NCBI GenBank assembly: GCA_035697485.1
Contig: DASSCU010000064.1
Location: 59,843-123,842 of the forward strand
Source of the DNA: Actinomycetota bacterium
GTDB lineage: Bacteria; Actinomycetota; UBA4738; HRBIN12
DNA: 64,000 nucleotides
Direction of reading: 5' to 3'
Part shown: positions 53,665 to 62,861 of the stretch, one piece after another
Numbering within the stretch: the first letter of the stretch is position 1
Layout: each line of letters begins with the position of its first letter
The notes under the pieces: generated by a model
Told to the model about the DNA's origin: nothing
Database searches by the model: none
What the model saw: only the letters and a program-made list of their open reading frames with translations
Program-made: the position numbers and the translations under genes

Positions 53665-55187
53665 GCCAGCGCCTCCGCACTGAGCGTCGCGGGCCGGAGC
53701 TCGGCGTCGAGCCTCGCGCCAGTCTCGGCAGCGATTTCGACCAGCGCCTCGACGTCCTCGGCCTCGGTCCGGTAGTTCACGATGCAGGACCGCAGGCAGA
53801 AGCGGTCACGCAGCACGGCGTTCGAACAGTAGACGCGCCCCCCGAGCTGGATGTCGGTCATGATCCGCTCGTTCAGGTCGTCGAGGTACTCCTCGCGACC
53901 CTCGAACCCTTGCGGCGGCAGGCCCGGGGGCACGTAGCGGAAGCAGGTGATCGACAGAACCACCGGGGTCATCAGCTCGAAGTCGTCGCGTTCCTCGACG
54001 AGGGCCCCCAGGTAGCGCGCCAACGCGGCGTCGTGCGAGATGCGCCGAGCGTACGCGTCGCGACCGTGTGCGAGGAGCGAGATCCAGACCTTGAGGGACC
54101 AGAAGCCCCTACTGAAGTTGGGCGAGTGTCGGCCGAGGTCGACGCCCCAATCGGTGTGTTCCTCGTCCTTCACGATGTAGGAGACGTACTCGAGGTCGAA
54201 GGAACGGCGCATCAGCTCGAGGTCCCGCACGAGCACGCATCCCCCCGAGTGCGGGGTGTATAGCCACTTGTGGGGGTCGAAGGCGATCGAGTCCGCGCGC
54301 TCGATGCCTTCGAGGAGCGGCCGCAGGTCGTCGGCAAGCATGGCGGGTCCGCCGTATGCGGCGTCGACGTGCATCCAGACCGCCTCGTCGCGGCAGACGT
54401 CGGCGACCGCCGTGAGATCGTCGACCGCGCCCGTCGAGACCGTGCCCGCGTTGGCGACGACCGCGATCGGCCGCACCCCCGCCGCACGGTCGCGACCCAC
54501 CATGTCCCGCAGGACGTCGACCTGCATGCGGTAAGCGTCGTCGACCGGCACGTGCCGCACGTTGTCCGCCCCGACGCCCAGCATGTCGGCAGCCCGATCC
54601 GACACTACGTGCGTCTCCTTGGAGAGGTAGAAGCCGAGCGGCGGACCAGCAGCCACGCCCTCGGCCCTGATGTCCCAGCCTGCGCGGGAGTCCCGTGCGA
54701 CCTTCAGCGCGATCAGGTTCGCCATCGCCCCTCCCGACGTGAGCGCGCCAGCGGAACCATCTGGCATGCCGAACATCCGTTGGGCGAACCACCGGGTGAG
54801 GGCCATCTCGATCTCGACGGCCGACGGCGCGAGGCGCCAGCCGCCGGCGTTCATGTTGATCCCCGCGGCAAGCAGTTCCGCCGCCGCTCCCGGAACGGTG
54901 CCCGCGCCCGAGACATAGGCGTAGAAACGAGGGTGGCCGAGGAATGCCGAATGCTCGAACGTCATGCGCCGCAGGTAGTCGACGAGCTCTGCCTCGGCCG
55001 TCGGCTCATCGGGAACATCGACCACGACCCCCGCCCGCACCTGGTCGAGCCCCTCGTCCACGATCACCGGCAGGTGCGGGAGCCGCGAGAGCAGATCCTC
55101 GTAGATGTCGGCGACCGCGTCGACGAACGCCCGGGCCCGCTGTGGCTCCCAGTCGAGGTCGCGGACCGGCTCGGGACGCTCGGCCAT
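53661..55187 (-). CDS. Group II pyridoxal-phosphate-dependent decarboxylase
   Basis: 508 residues from ATG 55187 (GTG 55190 immediately before). Substrate-loop region HPRFYAYVSG, LTSGGAMANLIALKVARD, WMHVDAAYGG with the PLP-nitrogen Asp275, and FDPHKWLY with Schiff-base Lys307. The family includes aromatic-L-amino-acid, glutamate and diaminobutyrate decarboxylases. Substrate cannot be read from sequence. Overlaps its neighbours in the sigR-rsrA-pigL-decarboxylase-S51 run. Confidence 0.9.
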   Translation of the reverse strand: MAERPEPVRDLDWEPQRARAFVDAVADIYEDLLSRLPHLPVIVDEGLDQVRAGVVVDVPDEPTAEAELVDYLRRMTFEHSAFLGHPRFYAYVSGAGTVPGAAAELLAAGINMNAGGWRLAPSAVEIEMALTRWFAQRMFGMPDGSAGALTSGGAMANLIALKVARDSRAGWDIRAEGVAAGPPLGFYLSKETHVVSDRAADMLGVGADNVRHVPVDDAYRMQVDVLRDMVGRDRAAGVRPIAVVANAGTVSTGAVDDLTAVADVCRDEAVWMHVDAAYGGPAMLADDLRPLLEGIERADSIAFDPHKWLYTPHSGGCVLVRDLELMRRSFDLEYVSYIVKDEEHTDWGVDLGRHSPNFSRGFWSLKVWISLLAHGRDAYARRISHDAALARYLGALVEERDDFELMTPVVLSITCFRYVPPGLPPQGFEGREEYLDDLNERIMTDIQLGGRVYCSNAVLRDRFCLRSCIVNYRTEAEDVEALVEIAAETGARLDAELRPATLSAEALA

Positions 55188-55900
55188 CACGCGTCCTTCT
55201 CGGCGGCCAGCCGGAAGTACTCCACCGCCATCCACTCACGCATGTGGTCGCCGAAGACCTGCACGAGGCCCTCGACCTGGCTCTCGTGCGCCTGGATCGC
55301 TTCCCACTTCAGATCGAGCACGTCCTCGGGCAGGGTGAAGTCGATCCCCAACGCCTCGCGCGGCACGAGCTGAGGGGTGCCGGGCAGGAAGATGTTGAAC
55401 GGCTCGAGCCTCGGCAGCCACGTCTGCGCCCACTCGGGCGTGGCCGTCGCATGGAAGAGGCGAGCCCCGGGCTTCGCGGCGTCCGCGAACGCCGCATCGA
55501 CCCACGACGAGACGCTCTTGTGTCCCTCGTGGCCGGTCATGCCGTCGGGTCCGAACGTCAGCACCGTGTCGGGCTGCACCTCACGCATGATCTCGACCAC
55601 CTGCCGGGCGCCCGCTGGGTCCAGCGGGGTCTGCATGTCGACGTCGATCGGGCCCTCGAGGAACCGGTGCTCCTCGACGCCGAGCACGTCGAGGCTGCGG
55701 CGCATCTCAACCGTCCGCACCTCGGCCATGCGCTCGGAGGGCCAGCGATCCTCGTCCATCGACCCGCCCTCGCCGCGGGTCGCGGTCACGTCGACCACGC
55801 GGTTCCCCGCCGCCGCCGCGACGGCCATGAGACCCGACGACAGGTAGATGTCGTCGTCCGGGTGCGCCCACACCCCGAGGACCGTGCCGAGCTCCTGCAT
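55187..55900 (-). CDS. PIG-L family N-acetylglucosaminyl deacetylase-like protein
   Basis: 237 residues. Zinc-binding AHPDDD (His13, Asp15, Asp16) and the later HEGHKSV histidines are the PIG-L signature. Actinobacterial members include MshB and Mca of mycothiol metabolism, and mca is known to belong to SigR regulons. Here it is 9 bp downstream of rsrA, which makes a thiol-related role attractive, but the AHPDDD and following residues differ from the AHPDDE of MshB and Mca, so the substrate stays open. Confidence 0.87.
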   Translation of the reverse strand: MQELGTVLGVWAHPDDDIYLSSGLMAVAAAAGNRVVDVTATRGEGGSMDEDRWPSERMAEVRTVEMRRSLDVLGVEEHRFLEGPIDVDMQTPLDPAGARQVVEIMREVQPDTVLTFGPDGMTGHEGHKSVSSWVDAAFADAAKPGARLFHATATPEWAQTWLPRLEPFNIFLPGTPQLVPREALGIDFTLPEDVLDLKWEAIQAHESQVEGLVQVFGDHMREWMAVEYFRLAAEKDA

Positions 55901-55909
55901 GGTCCTTGT

Positions 55910-56167
55910 CTACTGCACCACAGGCGGCTCGTCGAGCAGGGACCTGATGCGATGCTCGAGCGCCGAGGGAACAGCGTCGCCCGTGCACTTGGCACGGATC
56001 ATGACCTTCACGTGGCGACGGAACTCCGCGCGCTGCATGCAGGGGTTGCAGTCGGACAGGTGGACCTGAATCTGCTGCTCGACCGTGGCGTCGAGCTCCC
56101 CGTCGAGGAACGACTCGATCTCTCGGAGCGTCTCCATGCAGTTGGGCCCGCAGTCAGGCGTCGTCAT
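55910..56167 (-). CDS. rsrA: Zinc-binding anti-sigma factor (RsrA-like)
   Basis: 85 residues. The ZAS motif H-x3-C-x2-C is His36, Cys40, Cys43 (VHLSDCNPC), and two more cysteines, Cys6 and Cys10, sit at the N-terminus, as in RsrA/RshA. Oxidation forms a disulphide, releases zinc and frees the sigma factor. It overlaps sigR by 14 bp, so the pair is made in fixed proportion. Confidence 0.92.
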   Translation of the reverse strand: MTTPDCGPNCMETLREIESFLDGELDATVEQQIQVHLSDCNPCMQRAEFRRHVKVMIRAKCTGDAVPSALEHRIRSLLDEPPVVQ

Positions 56168-56747
56168 CGTCGACCAGTCCTCGTTCCTTCGCCGTGTCCC
56201 ACAACGCCTTCTGGAGTGCTTTCCTTCCCCGGTGCAGACGGGACATCACGGTGCCGATCGGGGTGTCCATGATCTCGGCGATCTCCTTGTAGCTGAACCC
56301 TTCGACGTCGGCCAGCAACACGGGCAAGCGGAAGTTCTCGGGCAGGGACTCGAGCGCGTCCTTCACCGCTTGGTCGGGCATGCGATCGAGCACCTCGGTC
56401 TCGGCCGACAGCTCCACGTTGCGCCCGCCCAGACGGTCGTAGAGATACCACTCGTCGATGTCGTCGGGCCCCTCGACGGTCTGGGGTTCGCGCTGCTTCT
56501 TGCGGTACGTGTTGATGTAGCTGTTCGTGAGGATGCGGTAGAGCCACGCCTTGAGGTTCGTGCCTTCCTGGAAGGAGGCGAACCCTCGGTAGGCGCGCAG
56601 GTAGGTGTCCTGTACCACGTCCTCGGCGTCGGCGGGGTTCCGCGTCATGCGCAGCGCGGCCGCGTACAGGCTGGGCAGCAGCGGGAGCACGTCGCGCTCG
56701 AAGCGTTCGCGAAGGGCCGGATCTTCGGCGGCGGCGGTCTGGGCCAT
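56154..56747 (-). CDS. sigR: ECF sigma factor, SigR/SigH type
   Basis: 197 residues. Region 2 [20 protein letters not shown] with [20 protein letters not shown], and region 4 [42 protein letters not shown], match the SigR/SigH (ECF12) group that controls the thiol-oxidative stress response. Its partner RsrA follows directly. A GATACT hexamer 8 nt before the ATG could drive a leaderless transcript. A divergent ftsH with an ECF-like promoter adjoins. Confidence 0.93.
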   Translation of the reverse strand: MAQTAAAEDPALRERFERDVLPLLPSLYAAALRMTRNPADAEDVVQDTYLRAYRGFASFQEGTNLKAWLYRILTNSYINTYRKKQREPQTVEGPDDIDEWYLYDRLGGRNVELSAETEVLDRMPDQAVKDALESLPENFRLPVLLADVEGFSYKEIAEIMDTPIGTVMSRLHRGRKALQKALWDTAKERGLVDDDDA

Positions 56748-56755
56748 GGGCGGTC

Positions 56756-56761
56756 AGTATC
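56756..56761 (-). promoter_or_regulatory. -10-like hexamer of sigR
   Basis: GATACT (minus) ends 8 nt before ATG 56747. It matches A2 and T6 of TANNNT but not T1. Confidence 0.42.
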
Positions 56762-56801
56762 GCGCATCCAGACCTGAGCCGACCCTGCCGATGGGTGTGG
56801 A

Positions 56802-56827
56802 GGAACCGTGGCGCCGCCCATCTCGTC
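56802..56827 (+). promoter_or_regulatory. ECF-sigma-like promoter for ftsH
   Basis: GGAACC (56802-56807), a 16-bp spacer and CGTC (56824-56827) resemble ECF promoters, whose -35 is GGAAC. The predicted leader of about 40 nt carries GGAGGATAGGAAG before the ftsH ATG. Whether SigR reads it is inference from adjacency. Confidence 0.45.
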
Positions 56828-56875
56828 GCGGAGGGCCTGGCATATCTCGACGACGATGGGAGGATAGGAAGCACG

Positions 56876-58912
56876 ATGCCCGACAACGACGACCGTTCAC
56901 CGTTCTCACGCCGCGGCGGCGGCGACAACGCCGGTGGTGGCGGCACGCCGCGGCCCAGGTTCGCGCCGTGGTTGGTGGTGCCGATCCTGCTGGTGGCCCT
57001 GCTGGTGTTCAACAACGTGCTCTCGAACACTCAGCGCCGGTCGATCACATACAACGAATTCATCACCGCCGTCGAGGAAGACCGGATCGATCCGGAGACG
57101 ACGGTCAAGATCTCCGACTCTGCGATCACGGGCGCCCTCACGACCGACGAGGGCTCCCAGGACTTCACGACGACGCTGGCGCCCAACTTCCAGACGCAGG
57201 ATCTCGCGACGTTCCTGCAGGAGAACGACATCAACTTCGAGTTCGAGCAGCCGAGCGTGTTCCTGTCGCTGCTCGTGAACATCCTCCCCTTCGCGCTGAT
57301 CATGATCGGCATCTACTGGTTCGTGTTCCGGCGCATGGGAGCGGGTGCGTCGGGCGCCCTGAACATGGGCAAGAACAAGGTCAAGATCTACGACCGCAAG
57401 GAGATGAAGACGACGTTCGCCGACGTCGCCGGCGTCGACGAGGCCAAGGACGAGCTGCGCGAGATCGTCGAGTTCCTCTCGAACCCGAAGAAGTACCAGC
57501 GGCTGGGTGGGCGCATCCCCAAGGGCGTGCTGCTGCTGGGGCCCCCCGGGTGCGGCAAGACGCTGTTGGCGCGCGCGGTCGCCGGTGAGGCCAACGTGCC
57601 GTTCTTCTTCATGAGCGGGTCGGAGTTCGTCGAGATGTTCGTGGGCCTGGGTGCCGCGCGTGTGCGTGAGTTGTTCCAGCAGGCCAAGGAGAAGGCCCCG
57701 GCGCTGGTCTTCCTCGACGAGATCGACACGATCGGCAAGGGTCGCGGGGGCGTGAGCGGTGCCGGGCTCGGCGCGCACGACGAGCGTGAGCAGACCCTGA
57801 ACCAGCTGCTCGTCGAGATGGATGGCTTCGACGCCTCGAAGGGCGTCATCATCATGGCTGCGACGAACCGCCCCGACGTGCTCGACCCCGCGCTCGTGCG
57901 ACCGGGCCGGTTCGACCGGCAGGTCGTGGTCGACCGGCCCGACCTGAGGGGGCGCGAGGAGATCCTGCGCGTGCACGCCCGCGGGGTGGCGCTCTCCCCC
58001 ACCGTCGAGCTGCGCACGATCGCGGCGCGGACGCCGGGCTTCACGGGTGCCGACCTCGAGAACGTCGTGAACGAGGCTGCCCTGCTCGCCGCTCGCCGTG
58101 AGAAGAACTCCGTGACGATGGACGAGCTCGAAGAGGCGATCGACCGAGCATCGATGGGCTTGGAGCGCAAGTCGCGCGTGATGAGCGAGAAGGAGAAGTC
58201 GCGGGTGGCATCCCACGAGATGGGCCACGCGCTCGTCGCGCACTACTCCGAGAACCTCGATCCCGTGCACCGCATCACGATCATCCCGCGCGGCACCGCG
58301 GCGCTCGGTCTCACGATGACCCGTCCGATCGAGGACCGGTTCCTCGCGACGGAGCCGGAGCTGAAGGACACGCTCGCCTACGCGATGGGCGGTCGCGTCG
58401 CCGAGGAGATCGTGTACGGCGAGGTCTCGACAGGTGCCCAGAACGACCTCGAGAAGGCGACGCAGATCGCGCGCGCGATGGTGTCCCAGTACGGCATGAG
58501 CGACAAGGTGGGCCCGCTCTCGCTCGGCCAGGAGGATCCGAACGCGTTCTTCGGAGGCGGACCCCGCATCTCCAGTGGCACGGCCGAGAAGATCGACGAG
58601 GAGGTCTCGCGGCTGCTGAGCGAGGCCCATGACCAGGCCGAGCGCATCCTCGACGCCCATCGCGACATGCTCGACCGCCTCTCGGCCCTGCTGCTCGTGA
58701 CCGAGACGATCGACGGCGAGGACCTCGAGGCTTACACGGGCGGGACGAAGCCCATCCCCGACGCTGAGCAGCTGCGGCAGCACGAGGAGACCAAGCAACG
58801 CGAGTCCGCGGCGGCCGCGGCGGCCGTCGCCAGGGAAGATCGCGAGCGGGAGCGGCAGCGCACGCCGCAGATCTCGATGCCGCCGGCGCCGCCGATGCCG
58901 ACGGTCGACTGA
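56876..58912 (+). CDS. ftsH: ATP-dependent zinc metalloprotease FtsH
   Basis: 678 residues from ATG 56876, which has a GGAGG/AGGAAG ribosome site; the longer frame lacks one. Membrane helices at about 31-48 and 129-151 flank an extracytoplasmic domain. AAA module: Walker A GPPGCGKT (222-229), Walker [31 protein letters not shown]. Protease motif HEMGH (447-451), a slight variant of HEAGH. It degrades misfolded and regulatory membrane proteins. The tail is Ala/Arg/Pro-rich. Confidence 0.97.
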   Translation: MPDNDDRSPFSRRGGGDNAGGGGTPRPRFAPWLVVPILLVALLVFNNVLSNTQRRSITYNEFITAVEEDRIDPETTVKISDSAITGALTTDEGSQDFTTTLAPNFQTQDLATFLQENDINFEFEQPSVFLSLLVNILPFALIMIGIYWFVFRRMGAGASGALNMGKNKVKIYDRKEMKTTFADVAGVDEAKDELREIVEFLSNPKKYQRLGGRIPKGVLLLGPPGCGKTLLARAVAGEANVPFFFMSGSEFVEMFVGLGAARVRELFQQAKEKAPALVFLDEIDTIGKGRGGVSGAGLGAHDEREQTLNQLLVEMDGFDASKGVIIMAATNRPDVLDPALVRPGRFDRQVVVDRPDLRGREEILRVHARGVALSPTVELRTIAARTPGFTGADLENVVNEAALLAARREKNSVTMDELEEAIDRASMGLERKSRVMSEKEKSRVASHEMGHALVAHYSENLDPVHRITIIPRGTAALGLTMTRPIEDRFLATEPELKDTLAYAMGGRVAEEIVYGEVSTGAQNDLEKATQIARAMVSQYGMSDKVGPLSLGQEDPNAFFGGGPRISSGTAEKIDEEVSRLLSEAHDQAERILDAHRDMLDRLSALLLVTETIDGEDLEAYTGGTKPIPDAEQLRQHEETKQRESAAAAAAVAREDRERERQRTPQISMPPAPPMPTVD

Positions 58913-58919
58913 TCGTCGG

Positions 58920-59843
58920 TCAGTTGCGGTCAGGCGGACGAGGGTCCAGCACGAGATCCCACCGCCCCCGCCATCGATCCAGGAAGCGGTAGAAGTTCCG
59001 CTTCGACCACTTCGCGCGCTCTGCCGGGTCGGTCTCGAACCACGCGCGGTGCTCGTGCTTGACGACCGGGATCGGCACGACGTCCGTGCGCAGCCCCCGG
59101 TCCTTGACCCGGAACGACAGCTCGACGTCCGCGGTTCGGTACCAGCGGAACCGCTCGTCGAAGCCCCCGACGTCGGCCAACACCTCGCGGCGCATCGCCA
59201 TGCAGTACCCCTCGATCGCGTCGCAGGGCCCCGGCCCTGTCGACGGCTCGAACGCGCGCAGGTCGTGCGTGACGATGCCGAACGGCCCGACGATGCCGAC
59301 CGCGGGGTCGGTGAGCGCACGCTCGAGCGGATCGAGCACGTCACCAGCGGCCTCGATCGATCCATCGACAGCCAGCACGATGCGGCCGGTCGCTCGACGC
59401 AATCCGGCGTTCATCGCCGCCCCCCAACCCGTGCCCGCCTTCAGCGGGATCACATCCACGTCGTCGCCGAACGCCGACGGGTCGGTGCCGGTCACGTCGG
59501 CGACCACGTAGCGCACGCGACGTCGCCCCTGGTGCTCCCGGAACGACGTGATCGATCGCGCGATATCGTCGGGCCAGCCCTCGACGACCCAGTGCACGCT
59601 CGCGTCGTCGGTCGACGGCGCGTCGAGCAACGACGGCACGTCTGCCGCCCGGAGGGCGCGCGGCGGACCGGGGTCCACCATCGGATCGAGGTGCCACCCA
59701 CCCTCGACGTCGTCGACGACGGTCCATCCGGCCGCGGCGAGTTCGTCGCGCAGCGCATCGGCCGTCGCGAAGTCCTTGTCCGCCCGGGCTGCGGCTCGCC
59801 GCTCGGCGATCGCGCGCACCTCTGGCGCCGGGTCGCCACTCAT
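58920..59843 (-). CDS. Family 2 glycosyltransferase-like protein with a CysRS-tail-like N-terminus
   Basis: 307 residues from ATG 59843, overlapping the hydrolase stop (ATGA). Residues about 8-51 (IAERRAAARADKDFATADAL, then RDELAAAGWTVVDDVEGGWH) have the same R-x-AR-x-x-KDF-x-x-AD-x-x-RD-x-L-x-x-x-G-x-x-x-x-D pattern as the C-terminal end of cysteinyl-tRNA synthetase. Residues about 85-300 form a GT-A-like domain: AGTGWGAAMNAGLRRATGRIVLAVDGSIE and YRTADVELSFRVKDRG. The donor and acceptor sugars are unknown. Confidence 0.78.
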   Translation of the reverse strand: MSGDPAPEVRAIAERRAAARADKDFATADALRDELAAAGWTVVDDVEGGWHLDPMVDPGPPRALRAADVPSLLDAPSTDDASVHWVVEGWPDDIARSITSFREHQGRRRVRYVVADVTGTDPSAFGDDVDVIPLKAGTGWGAAMNAGLRRATGRIVLAVDGSIEAAGDVLDPLERALTDPAVGIVGPFGIVTHDLRAFEPSTGPGPCDAIEGYCMAMRREVLADVGGFDERFRWYRTADVELSFRVKDRGLRTDVVPIPVVKHEHRAWFETDPAERAKWSKRNFYRFLDRWRGRWDLVLDPRPPDRN

Positions 59844-60613
59844 CGGCGATGCCGGCCGACGAAGTCGAGCACCGCGTCGTCGGCTTCCTCGGCGCGCTCG
59901 GAGTGGTACAGGTGCCCCGCGCCGTGGAGGAGCACGAGCTCGGCGCCCGGGATGCGAGAGGCGAGCAACTCCGCGTTCTCGGAGGCGACCATCCGATCCT
60001 CGGTGCCGTGCAGCACGAGGGTGGGCACCTCGATCGCGGGGAGCCGGTCGTGAACGTCGAAGGCCTGCATCGCCTCCCATTGTCGGCGCCCGCCCTGCGG
60101 ATGTCGCGGCTGCCGGGCTCCGATGCGGAGGTCCTCGGCGACGTGTTCGGGATGCTCGTCGGGGAAGCCGGGCGCGTAGAGCGACCGCCAAGGCTCGCCC
60201 TTGGGCACGGTGTTTCTGGCCGGGACGAGGACGTGCTGACCCCCGCAGTGGGTGGCGGCGAGCACGAGGGTGCGCACCCGCCCAGGGTGCGCGAGCACGA
60301 GCTCGATCGCCACCATGCCTCCGAAGGACTGCCCGTACACGTGCGCTCGGTCCACGCCCAGCTCGTCGAGCAGGGCGATCGTGTCATCCGCGAACGTGGC
60401 CATCGTCACCGAACCGGTGGGATCGCTCGAGTTCCCGTTGCCTCGCAGGTCATAGGCGACGACGTACAGCTCGACCGCGAGGTGCGGGATGTTGCGCCGC
60501 CATCCGGGGATGTCGCCGCCCATGCCCTCGAGCAACACGATGGACTCGGCGGCCGGATCGCCGTGCTCCTCGTGGTAGAGCCGGGCGCCGTCGGGGCGTG
60601 TCAGGAAGGCCAC
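59840..60613 (-). CDS. Alpha/beta hydrolase
   Basis: 257 residues from a GTG. HEEHGDPAAESIVLLEGMGGD, the nucleophile elbow GQSFGGMVA (G-x-S-x-G), acidic residue in LHGTEDRMV and the catalytic histidine in GAGHLYHSE complete a hydrolase triad. It is most like esterase/lactonase or haloperoxidase-type members. Substrate unknown. Probably co-transcribed with the cNMP-binding gene 28 bp upstream and coupled to the glycosyltransferase gene. Confidence 0.88.
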   Translation of the reverse strand: MAFLTRPDGARLYHEEHGDPAAESIVLLEGMGGDIPGWRRNIPHLAVELYVVAYDLRGNGNSSDPTGSVTMATFADDTIALLDELGVDRAHVYGQSFGGMVAIELVLAHPGRVRTLVLAATHCGGQHVLVPARNTVPKGEPWRSLYAPGFPDEHPEHVAEDLRIGARQPRHPQGGRRQWEAMQAFDVHDRLPAIEVPTLVLHGTEDRMVASENAELLASRIPGAELVLLHGAGHLYHSERAEEADDAVLDFVGRHRR

Positions 60614-60641
60614 GAGGCGCGGAGTCCCCCGCGATCTGCCG

Positions 60642-61064
60642 TCAGGCGGTCGCCGCTTTGGTGGCGTTGCGCAGCCGGCTCGCCATCTGCTGCAAGGTCT
60701 TCACCGCGATGGACGGGTGCTCCTGCATCAACCCCCTGAACACCCACTCCGTGAGACCCAGCATCTCGATGTCGGAGGTCGCGGTCACCGTGGCGGTGCG
60801 CGGCCCACCGTCGAGCAGCGCGATCTCGCCGAAGAAGTCCCCGGGGCCGAGCGACGCCTTCTTCGCGCCGCCGATCGTGACCTCGGCGGTGCCGTCGACG
60901 ATCACGAAGAGGCCGACCCCCGGCTCGCCCTCGCGGGCGATCACGGTGCCGGACGCGTGGTCGATGTCCTTCACGACGCGAGCGACCGTCTGCAGATCCC
61001 TGCGGGAGCAGCCTGAGAACAGGGGCACACGCGAGAGCTGCCCCACCACGTCACGTCTGGCCAC
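60642..61064 (-). CDS. Cyclic nucleotide-binding domain protein
   Basis: 140 residues, essentially one cNMP-binding beta-roll. The phosphate-binding cassette reads FGEIALLDGGPRTATVTA, with the Glu and Arg that contact cAMP in CRP. No DNA-binding or catalytic domain follows, so it is a stand-alone sensor. The GTG start has a GGGGG-rich site (AAGGGGGAACGGC) upstream, and TAGGAT lies about 36 nt upstream, so this message appears leadered. Confidence 0.9.
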   Translation of the reverse strand: MARRDVVGQLSRVPLFSGCSRRDLQTVARVVKDIDHASGTVIAREGEPGVGLFVIVDGTAEVTIGGAKKASLGPGDFFGEIALLDGGPRTATVTATSDIEMLGLTEWVFRGLMQEHPSIAVKTLQQMASRLRNATKAATA

Positions 61065-61143
61065 GCCGTTCCCCCTTCGTTCGGATGCGACTCGGCCATC
61101 CTAGTCGTGTTCTCTCGCCCGTGGGACCCTCAGATCCCCGGGG

Positions 61144-62514
61144 TCAGGCAGGAACGAGCCTCCAACGTTGCCAGTAGGCCGCGGCGTCGAAGCCGTCGAG
61201 ATGCCGGTCGGCCGCGGCCTCGATCGCGGCCATGAAGTCCCCGGTGCGGGCGACGTCCAGATGGTGCCGTCCGACGTACCGGCCGACGATTCGCAGGAAC
61301 CGGTCATGCCCGAACCGCTTCGACAGGTTCGCCAACATGCAGGCACCGCTGCGGTAGACCACCCAGTACCGACTCGGATGCTCTGCCCAGTAGGCCATAT
61401 CGTTGGTGAGCGCCGTGTCCGCGCTCGGCCAGTCGACCCCCCGGCACCCCGGATCGGACCCGAACGGCTCCCGCGAAGCCCAGGTCGCGAACGACTCGTC
61501 GAGCCACGGCTCGTGGTACTGATCGTTGCCCACGACCCCGTAGAACCACTGATGAGCGAGCTCGTGCGCGATCGTGTCGCGGAGCGGGCCGGCGAACACG
61601 ATCGTGGGGTACTCCATGCCGCCGAACTCGCCGAACCCGGTGAGCACCACGTCCACCTCGGGGTAGGGGTACTCGCCGAGGGCCCGCCCGAGCGACTTCA
61701 TCACGGTCACGGCGTCGGCCGCGACGGTGCGGGCCTTCGCGCGGCCGATGGCGTTCGGCTGGTACGACACGACCACGTCGGCGCTCCCTGCCGATCGCTC
61801 GACGGTGCGGAGCCGCCCGGCGGCCCAGGCGAAGTCACGCACGTCCTCCGCCGAGTACGTCGTGCGCATGCGGCCGGCCGCGGTCTCGCGCCGACCGGTC
61901 ACGACGCCGGTGGCGGCGGTGTCGAGGGCGCGCGGGGTGACGAACGTGACCTGGTGGTCGCCGACCACCGAATAGAAGCTCTCCCCGAGGTTCTCGAACG
62001 GCGCGCGATGCCACCCTGCGTCGTCGCGCACCGCGAGGATCGGGAGCGCCGTGCCCGCCAGGGCGAGGCCACGGTGGAACCCGAACCGGTCGTCCTCGTC
62101 GGGCAGCACGATGTCGAGGTCGTACGAGATCGTCGCGGTGCCCGAGGGCCCGAGCGGTTGGTCGAGCGTGACCTCGATCTCGGTGCAGTCCAGGCGCTCG
62201 TCGGTGACGTCACCGCCCTGCACGTTCGAGACGGCGATCGAGCGGGGATCGCAGCCGAGCACCCCGTTGGACCACACCCGCAGGTACACCTCGGGAAGCG
62301 TTCCCGTGCCGACGTTGGTGAACGTGACTGAGCCATGCCCCCGCCAGGTTCTCCCGGCGGCCCCGGAACGCAGGTGGACGTCGTAGCTCGCCTCCGCCGG
62401 CGTCCGCACCACCGACGATCCCGCCGGGGTGATCGCCGCGGCCGAGCGTAGCGACAGCGAGGCCAACACCACGGCCGGGAGCGCGAGCGTTGTCCAGGTC
62501 CACGAGCGTGGCAT
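61144..62514 (-). CDS. Secreted M1-family zinc metallopeptidase
   Basis: 456 residues with an N-terminal signal sequence (ALPAVVLASLSLRSAAA). Zinc site HELAH in TIAHELAHQWFYG with the third ligand Glu in WLDESFATWA. GGMEYPTIV replaces the GAMEN exopeptidase loop. An immunoglobulin-like N-terminal domain (LRSGAAGRTWRGHGSVTFTN) precedes it. It is shorter than aminopeptidase N and lacks the long C-terminal helical domain. Expected to act outside the membrane. TAGACT 6 nt before the ATG points to a leaderless mRNA. Confidence 0.88.
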   Translation of the reverse strand: MPRSWTWTTLALPAVVLASLSLRSAAAITPAGSSVVRTPAEASYDVHLRSGAAGRTWRGHGSVTFTNVGTGTLPEVYLRVWSNGVLGCDPRSIAVSNVQGGDVTDERLDCTEIEVTLDQPLGPSGTATISYDLDIVLPDEDDRFGFHRGLALAGTALPILAVRDDAGWHRAPFENLGESFYSVVGDHQVTFVTPRALDTAATGVVTGRRETAAGRMRTTYSAEDVRDFAWAAGRLRTVERSAGSADVVVSYQPNAIGRAKARTVAADAVTVMKSLGRALGEYPYPEVDVVLTGFGEFGGMEYPTIVFAGPLRDTIAHELAHQWFYGVVGNDQYHEPWLDESFATWASREPFGSDPGCRGVDWPSADTALTNDMAYWAEHPSRYWVVYRSGACMLANLSKRFGHDRFLRIVGRYVGRHHLDVARTGDFMAAIEAAADRHLDGFDAAAYWQRWRLVPA

Positions 62515-62520
62515 GCCGGG

Positions 62521-62526
62521 AGTCTA
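62521..62526 (-). promoter_or_regulatory. -10 hexamer of the M1 peptidase gene
   Basis: TAGACT (minus) ends 6 nt before ATG 62514. It lies just downstream of the hairpin that ends the tRNA unit. Confidence 0.6.
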
Positions 62527-62541
62527 TGCGCGGGAACGAGG

Positions 62542-62575
62542 CGAGGGGCGTCGGTTTGTCCACCGACGCCCCTCG
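62542..62575 (-). terminator. Hairpin terminator after tRNA-fMet
   Basis: A perfect 13-bp stem, CGAGGGGCGTCGG / CCGACGCCCCTCG, with an 8-nt loop starts 6 bp beyond the tRNA 3' end. It has no clear U-run, as is common in high-GC genomes. Confidence 0.8.
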
Positions 62576-62581
62576 TGTTCG

Positions 62582-62655
62582 TCGCGGGGACAGGATTTGA
62601 ACCTGTGACCTCTGGGTTATGAGCCCAGCGAGCTACCGGACTGCTCCACCCCGCA
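62582..62655 (-). tRNA. Initiator tRNA-fMet (anticodon CAT)
   Basis: 74 nt fold fully with anticodon loop CTCATAA. Three consecutive G:C pairs (GGG/CCC) end the anticodon stem, the pair 11:24 is A:U, and position 1:72 is a non-Watson-Crick U/G. These are the hallmarks of the bacterial initiator rather than the elongator. CCA is not encoded. Promoter and hairpin terminator flank it, so it is a single-gene unit. Confidence 0.96.
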
Positions 62656-62660
62656 GAACG

Positions 62661-62689
62661 ATGCTAACAAACGCCCGATGAACGCCCAA
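62661..62689 (-). promoter_or_regulatory. Promoter of tRNA-fMet
   Basis: On the minus strand TTGGGC (62689-62684), 17-bp spacer, TAGCAT (62666-62661), 5 nt before the mature 5' end. Good spacing supports it. Confidence 0.65.
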
Positions 62690-62861
62690 GCGGGGAGCGG
62701 GGATAGGAGATAGGGCACGGCGAAACGCCGCCCCCCGCTGACCTACCGCGCCGAGCCCCCGCCTGTCGGCGGGTTCGTCGTCGCGATGTCGTCGTCGCAT
62801 CACCGCTCTCGTCGCTCATCCCGTTGCATCTGCACGCTGCCCCGGTGGTGTCCCAGCCGGG

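Noticed and set aside
55187..55900. Naming the PIG-L gene mshB or mca
   Set aside because: The zinc motif is AHPDDD rather than AHPDDE and following residues differ, so family-level naming only.
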